Origin: Acidimicrobiales bacterium
Lineage (GTDB): Bacteria > Actinomycetota > Acidimicrobiia > Acidimicrobiales > JAVJTC01
Reading direction: 5' to 3'
NCBI GenBank assembly: GCA_040219085.1
Contig: JAVJTC010000025.1
Span: 1 to 36,997 of the forward strand
Length of the DNA stretch: 36,997 nt
Under the pieces are notes generated by a model, which saw nothing but the letters and a program-made list of their open reading frames with translations, was not told the origin of the DNA and searched no databases. The translations under genes were made by a program, and so were the position numbers. Of the stretch, positions 1 through 7,920 are shown piece after piece (the stretch's first letter is position 1; each line of letters begins with the position of its first letter).

Positions 1-302
1 AGGTCCTCGACCTCGGCCAGAGAACCCGCACACCCCCACCAGCCATGTGGGACGCGCTCGTCGCCCGAGACCGCTGCTGCACCGAACCCGACTGCACCAC
101 ACCAGCCGAATGGTGCGACGCCCACCACATCGTCCACTGGGCCAACGGAGGCCCCACCAGCCTCGCCAACCTCACCCTCCTCTGCCGCCGCCACCACACC
201 GCCCTCCACAACGGCCAACTCGCAGTCACCGGCACCGCACCCAACCTCACATGGCACCACCGAGCCAACGCACCACCCCACCAGGCCGATGCAGCAGCGT
301 GA
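1..302 (+). CDS. HNH endonuclease domain protein, 3' part
   Basis: The open frame enters from the left edge (first full codon at base 3) and stops with TGA at 300-302, so only about the last 99 residues are seen. It carries an HNH nuclease fold: a Cys-containing segment (RDRCCTEPDC), then AHHIVHWANGG with the catalytic-type His pair, Asn in NLTLLC and the closing RRHH. In actinobacteria this arrangement is typical of the C-terminal HNH domain of DUF222/13E12-repeat proteins, which are abundant, multicopy and of unclear cellular role. The N-terminal half that would confirm DUF222 lies outside the window. An ATG at 45 is in frame, but the open frame upstream of it also translates sensibly, so it is probably internal. 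It is unrelated in function to the catabolic genes that follow on the other strand. Confidence 0.85.
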   Translation, partial: VLDLGQRTRTPPPAMWDALVARDRCCTEPDCTTPAEWCDAHHIVHWANGGPTSLANLTLLCRRHHTALHNGQLAVTGTAPNLTWHHRANAPPHQADAAA

Positions 303-357
303 ACCAACCACACCGATGAACTCCTCGCGGCCTGACGACGGCGAGCGCACTCGGAGG

Positions 358-390
358 TCAGCCCTCCAGGGGTCGGTCTCAGCCCTCCAG
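358..390. repeat. 12-bp direct repeat at amidohydrolase stop
   Basis: TCAGCCCTCCAG occurs at 358-369 and again at 379-390, a 21-base period. On the minus strand each copy reads as the last codons plus TGA stop of the amidohydrolase, so the end of that gene including its stop codon has been duplicated just downstream. Confidence 0.7.
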
Positions 391-1389
391 AAGGTGAGGC
401 GCGCGCCGATCCAGGCGCAACAGCCGGGCCGCGTTCGCGTTCAAGGTGTCCGTGTAGTTGGTGACGTCGGCACCGGTTCCGCGGTCCCAGCCGCCGAAGT
501 TCGTTCCGTAGACGAGGTGATCGGTCCCGATCTGGGAGATCACGAAGTCGAACTCCCGGCCACCTGTCACGTGGCAGTCGAACCAGAGTCGGCGGTAGTG
601 CTCGTCGAACGCACCCGGTTCCTTGATCCACTCGGGCGAGGCCGGACGGCGCTCGGCCAGCTTGCGCAGCTTCGACATGGCGAGCGGTGTCGAACCGCCA
701 CCGTGCGAAAGGCAGATGTCCAGGTCGGGGTGGCGCCGTGTGACGCCACCGAAGACGAGCGTGGCCGTCGCCACCATCTCCTCGAAGGAGTACTCGAGCA
801 CGAGATCGAGGTCCCACTTGCGCAGGCGCCGGTCCCGCAACGGACCGTCGATACCGGACTGGCATGGATGCATGAACAGCGGGACGTCGAGGTCGACGCA
901 TGTGGCGTAGAGCTCGTCGAGACCCGGGTCGTCGAGGTCGGTGCCGAAGTCGGTGCCGATGTAGCCGCCCAGCAGGCCGAGGTCGGTCACGATGCGCGTC
1001 AGCTCCTCGCACGCGGCCCCGATGTCCTGCATCGGCAGCGCCCCCAGTCCGACGAAGCGGTCGGGGTGGGCGCGGACCGTCTCGGCGAGGTCGTCATTGT
1101 GGGCGCGGCAGAAGTCCACGGCGAGGGGAGCGTCGATGAAGTGCAGGTAGGTCAGCGGGTTCGGCGACAGCGCCTGGACCCGGATCCCCTGCTCGTCCAT
1201 CGCCGCGAGACGCAGATCGGTCTCGATGAACAACGATCCCCGGTAGGCGACACCGTCCAGCTGGTAGTTCCCCACCCGGAACCAGGCGGTTCCGTCGTCG
1301 TGGGTGCCGATCTCAGGACCGCACCACCCGGCCGTCCCCATGGATCCCTCGAGGACGATGTGGCCGTGGACATCGATCAGGCCGGTCAC
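379..1389 (-). CDS. Amidohydrolase-2 family metal-dependent hydrolase
   Basis: A 336-residue TIM-barrel hydrolase of the amidohydrolase_2 (ACMSD-like) family. These enzymes decarboxylate or hydrolyse carboxylated substrates in the cytoplasm. Visible metal-site elements are DVHGH near the N-terminus (His8, His10), FMHP (His174) and LSHGG (His229). The fourth expected position, normally the Asp of a G(S/T)D(Y/W)P motif, reads YGTNFGG, so the Asp is Asn296 and the following Pro is lost. Activity may therefore differ from the family standard. The start is GTG at 1389 with only a weak ribosome site. It is the last gene of the minus-strand operon, 45 bases after the alcohol dehydrogenase. Its place at the end of a CoA-ester catabolic operon suggests a role in substrate entry or side-product handling, but the substrate is unknown. 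Confidence 0.85.
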   Translation of the reverse strand: MTGLIDVHGHIVLEGSMGTAGWCGPEIGTHDDGTAWFRVGNYQLDGVAYRGSLFIETDLRLAAMDEQGIRVQALSPNPLTYLHFIDAPLAVDFCRAHNDDLAETVRAHPDRFVGLGALPMQDIGAACEELTRIVTDLGLLGGYIGTDFGTDLDDPGLDELYATCVDLDVPLFMHPCQSGIDGPLRDRRLRKWDLDLVLEYSFEEMVATATLVFGGVTRRHPDLDICLSHGGGSTPLAMSKLRKLAERRPASPEWIKEPGAFDEHYRRLWFDCHVTGGREFDFVISQIGTDHLVYGTNFGGWDRGTGADVTNYTDTLNANAARLLRLDRRAPHLLEG

Positions 1390-1434
1390 GGAAGAACCGC
1401 CGAGCCCGGTGCACGCCTGGTGATCTCCGTCATC

Positions 1435-2490
1435 TCAGCCTCCAATGTCGACCATGATCTTCATCGCCTTCTGATCCCGCAGCACCATGATCCCCTCGTT
1501 GACGAGATCGTCCATGGCGATGTGGGTCACCCACCCGTCCATCGGGTAGCGCCCGTTGGCCATGTGCTCGAGCACACGGGGGTAATCGTCCTTGTAGGCC
1601 ATCGACGAAGTCATGACGACCTCGCGGAACAGGATGTCGTTCGGGTTGAACTGCACCGGCTCGGGGAACACGGCGATGGTGATCACCCGACCGTGCGCGG
1701 CGGTGGACGCGATCGCCGCGTTCAGGCTGGCCGGTACCCCGGCGGCGTCGAGTTGCGCGTCGGCGCCCTTGCCGCGGGTGTGCGACATGATGGCCGCGGC
1801 CACGTCGTCCGCGCCCGGGTCGAGCACCACCGGTGCGCCGAGCTTCTCGACGGCGGCGCGGCGCGTCGGCGACGGCTCCACCACGATGACGTCGTCGATC
1901 CCCTCGGCGCGCAGACCGAGATAGGCCCCGATCCCGATCGGACCGGCACCATGGACAACCGCCGTCTGGCCCGGCTCGAGCTGGGCGCGCACCACTCCGT
2001 GGAAGGCGACGCACATCGGTTCGGCCAACGCGGCAAGTTCAGGGCCGACACCGTCGGGCGCCTTGTGCGCCATGCGCCGGGGAATCACCGTGTACTCGGC
2101 GAGACCCCCACCGTGGCGGTGCACACCGTGGAATGCGATCTTGGGGCAGAGGTTGTAGTGGCCGGCGAGGCACTGCGGACACTCGTTGCACCACTCGATC
2201 GGCTCCACGGCGACGAGGTCGCCGACCGCGAGGTCATCGACGCCTTCGCCCACCTCGACCACCGTGCCGCCGAACTCGTGGCCGATGACCACAGGCAGGT
2301 GCGCGCCCGTGAGCGGGTGCGGCGCCTCCGGAGTCGGAATGAACACCGGCCCCCAGAAGAACTCGTGGAGATCCGTCCCGCAGATGCCGTTGTGGGGAAC
2401 CGAGATCTTGACGTGTCCCGGCTCGACTTCGGGCTCGGGAACGTCCTCGATCCGCACGTCCTCACGGCCGTGGTAGACGGCTGCCTTCAT
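1435..2490 (-). CDS. Zinc-dependent medium-chain alcohol dehydrogenase
   Basis: A 351-residue MDR-superfamily NAD(P)-dependent dehydrogenase of the threonine/butanediol/sorbitol dehydrogenase type. Catalytic zinc residues are Cys37 (GICGTD), His71-Glu72 (GHEFGG) and Glu157 (AEPMCV). The structural zinc loop is intact with Cys101, Cys104, Cys107 and Cys115. The Rossmann motif GAGPIG is at 181-186. Length is normal for the family. ATG at 2490 is preceded by a strong GAGGGGGA ribosome site. It oxidises a secondary alcohol or reduces a ketone; resemblance to butanediol/threonine dehydrogenases is at family level only. It lies between the enoyl-CoA hydratase (69 bases upstream in reading direction) and the amidohydrolase, in a CoA-ester degradation operon, so a hydroxy intermediate of that pathway is the likely substrate. 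Confidence 0.92.
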   Translation of the reverse strand: MKAAVYHGREDVRIEDVPEPEVEPGHVKISVPHNGICGTDLHEFFWGPVFIPTPEAPHPLTGAHLPVVIGHEFGGTVVEVGEGVDDLAVGDLVAVEPIEWCNECPQCLAGHYNLCPKIAFHGVHRHGGGLAEYTVIPRRMAHKAPDGVGPELAALAEPMCVAFHGVVRAQLEPGQTAVVHGAGPIGIGAYLGLRAEGIDDVIVVEPSPTRRAAVEKLGAPVVLDPGADDVAAAIMSHTRGKGADAQLDAAGVPASLNAAIASTAAHGRVITIAVFPEPVQFNPNDILFREVVMTSSMAYKDDYPRVLEHMANGRYPMDGWVTHIAMDDLVNEGIMVLRDQKAMKIMVDIGG

Positions 2491-2559
2491 CAGATCCCCC
2501 TCGTGATGTCGTCTCGTGTCGATCCCGGTCGCCGGGACCCGTCGCGTACTTCGTTCAGC

Positions 2560-3321
2560 TCACGCGTCATCGCGGCGTTGCTGCAACAACATGAGCAGAG
2601 TGTCGAGTTCCTTGCCGAGGCCGGCGTCGAGAGGCAGTCGCTGGCTCGCTGCGAGCAGGTCCTTCGCGGCACGAACGGCCGCGGGTGGCTTCTCGGCGAT
2701 CGCCGTCGCAACCTCCGCCACCGCATCGTCGAGGTCCCCCACCGGCACCGACCTCCGGGCAAGACCGGCTTCGACGATCTCGGGACCCGTCAGCATGTCG
2801 CCGAGCAGGATCATCTCCGCGGCGCGCGCGTAACCCACCACGAGCGGCAGACGTTGCGTGGCGCCGCCACCGGGGACGAGGCCGATCTTCACCTCGGGCA
2901 GTGCGATACGGGCCGTGTCCGCAACCACGCGGATGTCGCAGGCCAGGGCCATCTCGAACCCGCCGCCCATGGCCGCACCGTTCACGGCGGCGATCGTCGG
3001 AACCGGCAGCGAGGCGAGGATGTCGATGTCACGCCCCTGGGAGAGCCGGGCCTTCTGTTGAGCAAGTGTCTCGGGTCCGCCGGCCTCCTTGAGGTCCATT
3101 CCGGCACAGAAGTGCCGCTCCCCCGCAGCGCCAAGCACGACCACCCGCACATCAGGGTCGGCGGCGATGCCCGCGTACAGGTCCAGCAGTTCGCGTCGCA
3201 TCGCCTGGTTGCGTGCGTTGGCGGCGTCGGGTCGGTTCAGCCGGATCCAGGCGATGCCCGGTTCACGCCACTCGAACGACACAGCCTCGAGATCGTCGGG
3301 AACCCACTGCGGTTGCGTCAC
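2560..3321 (-). CDS. Enoyl-CoA hydratase/isomerase (crotonase family)
   Basis: A crotonase-fold protein of 253 residues from the preferred GTG at 3321. That start follows the upstream gene's stop by 10 bases and uses the GAGGG overlapping that stop as ribosome site. An ATG at 3381 in the same frame would add 20 unremarkable residues and overlap the upstream gene by 50 bases, so I reject it. Oxyanion-hole segments are HFCAGMDL and NGAAMGGGFEMA. Both hydratase glutamates are present, Glu123 in GGGFEMA and Glu143 in LPEVKIGL, so true hydratase activity (trans-2-enoyl-CoA to 3-hydroxyacyl-CoA) is likely. It sits directly after the 3-hydroxyacyl-CoA dehydrogenase gene, the next step in beta-oxidation, and would be the BadK-equivalent in an alicyclic acid pathway. 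Confidence 0.9.
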   Translation of the reverse strand: MTQPQWVPDDLEAVSFEWREPGIAWIRLNRPDAANARNQAMRRELLDLYAGIAADPDVRVVVLGAAGERHFCAGMDLKEAGGPETLAQQKARLSQGRDIDILASLPVPTIAAVNGAAMGGGFEMALACDIRVVADTARIALPEVKIGLVPGGGATQRLPLVVGYARAAEMILLGDMLTGPEIVEAGLARRSVPVGDLDDAVAEVATAIAEKPPAAVRAAKDLLAASQRLPLDAGLGKELDTLLMLLQQRRDDA

Positions 3322-3331
3322 AGTCGGGCCC

Positions 3332-4204
3332 TCACTTGTCGATCCTCTTGCCTGACTCGTCGTAGTCGTAGAGGCCGGCACCGGTCTTGCGGCCGAGCAG
3401 CCCCGCCGAGACGAGATTGTGCAGGATCGGCGGCGGCCGGAAGCGGTCGCCGTGGCTGGCGCTCAGGGCCGTACATGCCTTCAGGAAGGTGTCGTGGCCG
3501 TTGAAATCGCCCAGTTCGAGCGGACCCATCGGATGGTTGAAGGCGAGCTTGATCGCCTTGTCGATGTCGGCGGCCGAGGCAAGCCCCTCCTCGAGCATCC
3601 GGAACGCCTCCAGGCGCAAGATGGCGGCGACGCGGCTCGTGAGGAAGCCGGGGACGTCCTTGAGGCAGACCACCGTCTCCTTGCCGAGGCCCTCGGCGAA
3701 GGCGACCGCCCGGTCGACCGACTCCTGGCTGGTCCGCAGACCGGCGATCAGCTCCACGAGACGCATCAGGACCGGCGGGTTGAAGAAGTGCATCCCGATG
3801 AGGCGCTCCGCGTCGTCACCGAGCTCGCCACCGATGGTGGTGATCGACAGCTGGCTCGTGTTCGTGCCGAGGAGAGCGTGCGACGGCGCAGCGGCGACGA
3901 CCTCGGCGAAGATGTCACGCTTCACCCCGAGGTCCTCGGTGACCGCTTCGACCACGACGTCGGCGTCACTCACAGCCGCAGCGAGGTCGGTCGTCGTCGA
4001 CAGACGCTCGAGGGTGCCGTCGTGATCAGCCTGGCTGATGCGCTCCTTGGCGAGGAGGCGGCTGAGGCTGTGCGAGATCGTGCCGGTGGCCCTTTCCAGG
4101 GCCGCCTCGTCGATGTCGACGAGCGAGACCTCGTGTCCGGCGGTCGCGGAGATCTGGGCGATGCCGTTGCCCATGATCCCCCCACCGATGACTGCAACCT
4201 TCAC
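3332..4204 (-). CDS. 3-hydroxyacyl-CoA dehydrogenase
   Basis: A 290-residue single-function NAD-dependent dehydrogenase of the 3-hydroxybutyryl/3-hydroxyacyl-CoA family. It oxidises 3-hydroxyacyl-CoA to 3-ketoacyl-CoA. The N-terminal Rossmann motif GGGIMG is at 7-12 and the active-site Ser is in NTSQLS. The catalytic dyad is His139 (GMHFFNPP) and Glu151 (VELI). The C-terminal domain has the usual NHPMGPLELGD. One oddity is that the conserved PGF-x-x-NR segment reads PGFLTSR, so the active-site Asn is Ser190. The start is GTG at 4204 behind GAGGAGA. It lies between the carboxymuconolactone-decarboxylase-like gene (73 bases upstream) and the enoyl-CoA hydratase (10 bases downstream), consistent with consecutive beta-oxidation steps. 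Confidence 0.92.
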   Translation of the reverse strand: MKVAVIGGGIMGNGIAQISATAGHEVSLVDIDEAALERATGTISHSLSRLLAKERISQADHDGTLERLSTTTDLAAAVSDADVVVEAVTEDLGVKRDIFAEVVAAAPSHALLGTNTSQLSITTIGGELGDDAERLIGMHFFNPPVLMRLVELIAGLRTSQESVDRAVAFAEGLGKETVVCLKDVPGFLTSRVAAILRLEAFRMLEEGLASAADIDKAIKLAFNHPMGPLELGDFNGHDTFLKACTALSASHGDRFRPPPILHNLVSAGLLGRKTGAGLYDYDESGKRIDK

Positions 4205-4277
4205 GTGCGTTCTCCTCGTTCGATGCGATGTGGTCTGTCGATCTGATGTGCGCTGCCGGTGTCGTGTGCGCTGCGAC

Positions 4278-5000
4278 TCACGTGCGGCCCTCCATGATCC
4301 CGTCGGCGCCGGTCAGCCATGTCGCCAGTCCCGCCACGGGGACGGCGCACAGAACCGCCTCGACGATCTGCGCCTCCGAGCAGCCCGCCCGACGGGCACC
4401 GTTGGCGTGGACGTTGATGAACCGGCTCGAGAACTCGGCGGCGTTGATGGTGCACAACAACAGCTCGGAGTGCTCGGCGGCGAGCGTGTTCTCCGCCAGG
4501 GACCACTGGCGCATCAGCACGTAGCCCTCGAGAGCGCGCGACGCCTCGTCTGCCATCAACTCGACGTAGCCGGGCACGGTCTCGAACACCGACGCGAAGT
4601 AGTCGCGGGCGGCCTGCTCATCGACGGCGAAGTCCGGAACCTCACCGACGGGTTCGCCGATCGTCTCGTCGAAGACCTCGTCGATGGCGGCGGCGAGTGT
4701 CGAATAGACCCCTTCGCCCCGCGAGATCAGCACGGTGAGCGCCGCCCCGCGGGCATCGGACACCACGAGTCCGAGGTCCCTGCTGCGGCTGAGTTCGTGG
4801 CGGGTCATGTCGGCGTGGCCCTTCACCGCGGAGGCGCACGCCATGTACAAGGCCTTGAAGCGCGCCTCACACGCACCGTCGGTGTCGCAGACCTCGCGGA
4901 TACGCGCGTAGCCCTCGGCGAACTTCGGGCTCACGGCGGCGATCTCACCGGAACGCAGGACGGGGCTGCCCAGCGTCGTGTGATCCGCGTTCTGTGACAT
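4278..5000 (-). CDS. Carboxymuconolactone decarboxylase-like protein
   Basis: A 240-residue all-helical protein with two CMD/AhpD-like units. The first is around 45-100 (ALYMACASAVKGHADMTRHE) and the second around 175-235 (LLLCTINAAEFSSRFINVHA). Each has the helix-turn-His pattern of the family but neither has the CxxC of AhpD peroxidases. A disulfide-based peroxidase role is therefore unlikely, and a decarboxylase, hydrolase or structural role is open. ATG at 5000 follows a strong AGGGGGAG. It lies in the middle of the CoA-ester operon, separated from the SDR by 115 bases, the largest gap in the operon, so a secondary promoter there is possible. The substrate cannot be told from sequence. 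Confidence 0.8.
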   Translation of the reverse strand: MSQNADHTTLGSPVLRSGEIAAVSPKFAEGYARIREVCDTDGACEARFKALYMACASAVKGHADMTRHELSRSRDLGLVVSDARGAALTVLISRGEGVYSTLAAAIDEVFDETIGEPVGEVPDFAVDEQAARDYFASVFETVPGYVELMADEASRALEGYVLMRQWSLAENTLAAEHSELLLCTINAAEFSSRFINVHANGARRAGCSEAQIVEAVLCAVPVAGLATWLTGADGIMEGRT

Positions 5001-5115
5001 CGGCTCCCCCTGTGATGCGCGACGACTATCGAGCTCAGTCCGAGTTTGACGCAGTCAGCGCTGCGTTGCGATTCGAGCCGGGACTCCGGTCACCCGGCAA
5101 CGGCGACGTCGGCCG
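5001..5115 (-). promoter_or_regulatory. Possible internal promoter before CMD gene
   Basis: The 115-base gap between the SDR and the CMD-like gene holds a -10-like GATAGT on the minus strand (5025-5030) and a small palindrome TGAC-N3-GTCA (5047-5057). No good -35 lies at the right distance. This is a weak candidate based only on these words and the unusually long gap within the operon. Confidence 0.2.
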
Positions 5116-5868
5116 TCAGAGCTTCGCGACCTCGCCGCCGTCGATGACGAAACACGACCCGGTCGCGAACTCCGACAACGGCGAAGCCAGGTAGCAGACC
5201 AGGGGCCCGATCTCTTCGGGTCGCCCCATGCGACGCGCCGGGATCTTCTTCAGGCGCGCCTCGAGGAACTTCGGGTCCGACACCACGGCGTCCTGGGCCG
5301 CCGTCTCGAACGCGCCGGGGGCGATCACGTTCACGCGGATCTTGTGCTTGGCCCACTCCCCCGACAGGGCCTCGGTGAGCCGCAACAGGCCGCCCTTGGA
5401 CGACGAGTAGGACACGAGCATCGGCTTTCCCTTCGTGGCCGACGTCGACGCGATGTTGATCACCGAGCCCGGCTTGCCGGCCTCGATCCAGTGGATCGCC
5501 GCGGCCCGTGCGAGCGTCGCCGGCGCCACCAGGTTGATGGCGAGGACCTTCTCCATGAGGTCGATCCCCTGATCGATGAACTTCCCGCCCGGCGCGATGC
5601 CGGCGTTGTTGACGATCGCGTCGAGCCGGCCGAATCGGTCCAGGGCGACACCCACGAGCCCTTCCACCGCTTCACGGTCCGCCATGTCGCACTGGGCGAC
5701 CTCGTACGCGTCGGGGTTCTCGGCGGCGAGCGCCTCGAGGTCGTCGAGGCTGCGGGCCGCCACGACGACCTTCGCCCCCTCGGCGACCAGCGCACGCGCG
5801 GAGGCCTCCCCCAGGCCACGGCTGGCACCGGTGACGATCGCGACGGTTCCTTCGAGTTGCAGATCCAT
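5116..5868 (-). CDS. SDR family NAD(P)-dependent oxidoreductase
   Basis: A classical short-chain dehydrogenase of 250 residues. The cofactor motif TGASRGLG is at 13-20 and NNAG at 87-90. The catalytic set is Ser in the IASTSA segment near 141-143, Tyr154 and Lys158 (YSSSK). The C-terminus, TGSCFVIDGGEVAKL, is the usual substrate-loop end. It starts one base after the acyl-CoA dehydrogenase stop, so the two are translationally linked. With a dehydrogenase, a hydratase and a MenB/BadI-like crotonase nearby it fills the place of a 2-hydroxycyclohexanecarboxyl-CoA dehydrogenase (BadH is an SDR) or of the IpdF-type SDR in steroid breakdown. That role is inference from context; SDR motifs do not give the substrate. 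Confidence 0.9.
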   Translation of the reverse strand: MDLQLEGTVAIVTGASRGLGEASARALVAEGAKVVVAARSLDDLEALAAENPDAYEVAQCDMADREAVEGLVGVALDRFGRLDAIVNNAGIAPGGKFIDQGIDLMEKVLAINLVAPATLARAAAIHWIEAGKPGSVINIASTSATKGKPMLVSYSSSKGGLLRLTEALSGEWAKHKIRVNVIAPGAFETAAQDAVVSDPKFLEARLKKIPARRMGRPEEIGPLVCYLASPLSEFATGSCFVIDGGEVAKL

Positions 5869-5869
5869 G

Positions 5870-7015
5870 TCAGTCGACCTCCTGGACGAGACGGGCCGCC
5901 ACGCCGAGGCGCAGGACCTCCGACGCGCCTTCGTACACCCGCATCGGACGGGCCTGGCGGTAGTACTTCTCGATCTTCGAGCCGCGGATCAGGCCCCAAC
6001 GACCCATCACCTGCACGCAACGGTCCACCACCTTGGTGGCCGACTCGGTGGCGTCGAGCTTGGCGAGCGACGACCGGTCGAGGTTCGCAGCCGGATCGAC
6101 CCGGGCCCGCGAGGCGGTCTGGTAGGTCAACAGACGCGTGGACTCCAGGTCCGCGTAGGCGTCGGCGAGCAGGCTCGCCACCGGCCCGAGCTTCGCCAGC
6201 GGTCGGCCGAACTGTTCACGCGAGCGCGTGTGACGCACGGCCTCTTCGATCGCCCCCTCCATCACACCGATCGCGGCGCCGGCGACGGAGATCCGGAACA
6301 CCGACAAGGTGGCGAGCACGTGACGGAAACCCTTGCCGGGCTCACCGAGGCGAGCGGACGCGGGCAGTCGGACGCCCTCGAAGTCCACCTCGCCGAGAAC
6401 GTGGGGGGCGATGATCTCGGGACTCGTGCCGATCTTCACGCCGTCGGCGTCGGCCGGCACGAGGACCAGCGAGTACAGGTCGTCGCCGTCGGGGCCGTCC
6501 TCACGACACAACGTGGTGAAGAATCCCGCCGATCCGGCGTTGGAGATGAACGACTTCTGCCCCGAGACGACGATCTCGTCGCCGTCGACCCGTAGGCGGG
6601 TGGTGAGCGACTTCAGGTCCGACCCGGCCACCGGCTCGGTGAGAGCCAGCGCGGCCAGCACCTCGGCGGACGCCACCTTGGGGAGCCAGTGCGCCTTCTG
6701 CTCTTCGGTACCGGCCACCGAGACCGCGTAGGAGCCGATGCCCTGGAGGGCGAAGATCGAGTCCAGGTGCGACGACACCTTCATGCACGCCTGACGGGCG
6801 AGACACACGGCCAGAGGGTCGACCCCCTCGAAGCGCCCACCGTACGCCGCGGGCACCATCAGCTCCGAGAGCCTGCTGCCACGCAGCACGGCGAGTGTGG
6901 GCTCGTGGATCTGCGAGCACTCGTCGGCCTCCATGGCGAACGGCTCACACCGTGCCGCCACCTCCCGTGCCTCTTCGAGAATCTCAATGTCGGGCGGGTC
7001 GAGTTCGAAAGCCAA
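5870..7015 (-). CDS. Acyl-CoA dehydrogenase
   Basis: A full-length (381-residue) FAD-dependent acyl-CoA dehydrogenase that introduces an alpha-beta double bond into an acyl-CoA. The middle domain has the family signature ALTEPVAGSDLKSL (about 124-137). The C-terminal helix domain carries RVYEGASEVLRL with the catalytic-base candidate Glu362. The start appears to be TTG at 7015, preceded at a good distance by AGGAAGGA; no in-frame ATG or GTG fits better. It is the first gene of the seven-gene minus-strand operon and divergent from the MenB/BadI-like gene at 7071, with only 55 bases between. It is probably the first oxidation step after CoA activation, with electrons passing to ETF. Chain- or ring-type substrate preference cannot be read. 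Confidence 0.93.
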   Translation of the reverse strand: MAFELDPPDIEILEEAREVAARCEPFAMEADECSQIHEPTLAVLRGSRLSELMVPAAYGGRFEGVDPLAVCLARQACMKVSSHLDSIFALQGIGSYAVSVAGTEEQKAHWLPKVASAEVLAALALTEPVAGSDLKSLTTRLRVDGDEIVVSGQKSFISNAGSAGFFTTLCREDGPDGDDLYSLVLVPADADGVKIGTSPEIIAPHVLGEVDFEGVRLPASARLGEPGKGFRHVLATLSVFRISVAGAAIGVMEGAIEEAVRHTRSREQFGRPLAKLGPVASLLADAYADLESTRLLTYQTASRARVDPAANLDRSSLAKLDATESATKVVDRCVQVMGRWGLIRGSKIEKYYRQARPMRVYEGASEVLRLGVAARLVQEVD

Positions 7016-7070
7016 CTGTGTTCCTTCCTAGGATGCGCTGGCACAGTACACAATCCATCAGGGGGGACTC
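7015..7070. promoter_or_regulatory. Divergent promoter region with inverted repeats
   Basis: These bases separate the two divergent catabolic operons. They contain ACTGTG (7015-7020) and its complement CACAGT (7042-7047), and the 8-base palindrome TCCTAGGA at 7026-7033. The minus-strand ribosome site (AGGAAGGA) and the plus-strand one (the G-run just before 7071) occupy much of the rest. Shared control of both operons is likely from the geometry, but no convincing -35/-10 pair is visible. Confidence 0.35.
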
Positions 7071-7856
7071 ATGGCCGACGTCATCGTCGACCGGCGCGAT
7101 CAGGTTCTGTGGCTGACGCTGAACCGGCCGGAGCGGATGAACTCGTACGACCGCGGGACCATCGACGAGCTCGTCGAGGCCTTCTACGAGAACGCCGACG
7201 CCAGGGTCACCGTCATCACCGGCACCGGCCGTGCGTTCTGTGCGGGCGGCTACCTCGCCAACCTGTCGAACCCCGACTTCTGGGAGATCCGGAAGATGTT
7301 CACGGGCTCCATGCTGCTGTTCGACACGATCCGCCAGGCCCCGATGCCCGTCATCGCCGCCGTCAACGGGGGCGCCTTCGGCGGCGGCAACGAACTGGTC
7401 GTGTGCTGCGACCTCGCCATCGCAGCCGAGAGCGCCCAGCTCGGCCAGACCGGGGTCAAGGTCGGCTCGGCGCCGGTGCTCGGCGGTACGAACCTGCTCG
7501 CGATGACCATCGGCGAGAAGCGCGCCAAGGAGATCTCGTTCCTGTGCCGCAAGTACACGGCGCAGCAGGCCTACGACATGGGCTGGATCAACGCCGTCGT
7601 CCCCGACGACCAGCTCGAGGCCGAGGTCAACCAGTGGTGCGACGAGATCATCTCGATGTCGGCGCGCTACATGGAGGTCGCGAAGGCGTCATCGAACCTC
7701 TACTACAACGCCAACCGGGACAACATGTTGACGAGCCTCGGCGCTCTCCTGCAGGCCGTCGGCTCGCCGGACATGTTGGAGGGGGCACGTGCGTTCATGG
7801 AGAAGCGCAAGCCGCAGTTCCCGCCACGCGACACGGGCACCGGCGGTGCCGGGTGA
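7071..7856 (+). CDS. MenB/BadI-like crotonase, possible ring-cleaving hydrolase
   Basis: A 261-residue crotonase-superfamily protein closest by eye to 1,4-dihydroxy-2-naphthoyl-CoA synthase (MenB) and its relative BadI (2-ketocyclohexanecarboxyl-CoA hydrolase). The diagnostic stretch is GQTGVKVGS at 125-133, followed by FLCRKYTAQQAYDMGWIN, which matches the MenB-branch pattern rather than ordinary hydratases. Oxyanion-hole segments are FCAGGYL and NGGAFGGGNE. The hydratase glutamate of the second position is absent, so simple enoyl hydration is unlikely. With no menaquinone genes nearby, and an adjacent CoA ligase, acyl-CoA dehydrogenase, hydratase and SDR, a retro-Claisen ring-opening hydrolase is the best inference. 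It opens the plus-strand operon, 64 bases before the ligase. Confidence 0.88.
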   Translation: MADVIVDRRDQVLWLTLNRPERMNSYDRGTIDELVEAFYENADARVTVITGTGRAFCAGGYLANLSNPDFWEIRKMFTGSMLLFDTIRQAPMPVIAAVNGGAFGGGNELVVCCDLAIAAESAQLGQTGVKVGSAPVLGGTNLLAMTIGEKRAKEISFLCRKYTAQQAYDMGWINAVVPDDQLEAEVNQWCDEIISMSARYMEVAKASSNLYYNANRDNMLTSLGALLQAVGSPDMLEGARAFMEKRKPQFPPRDTGTGGAG

Positions 7857-7920
7857 CCCGTCCCCGCCCACGACCGACGACGACCACCCCGCTGGGGCGG
7901 CAAGACCAGGGAACCCGACG

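Noticed and set aside
289-3504. Plus-strand open frame of 1071 codons
   Set aside because: It is wholly antisense to four well-supported genes, has Arg/Val/Asp/His-rich composition typical of the reverse frame of GC-rich genes, and shows no domain.
7071-7856. Menaquinone biosynthesis MenB
   Set aside because: The motif pattern fits the MenB branch, but no other men gene is present and the neighbours are catabolic CoA-ester enzymes.
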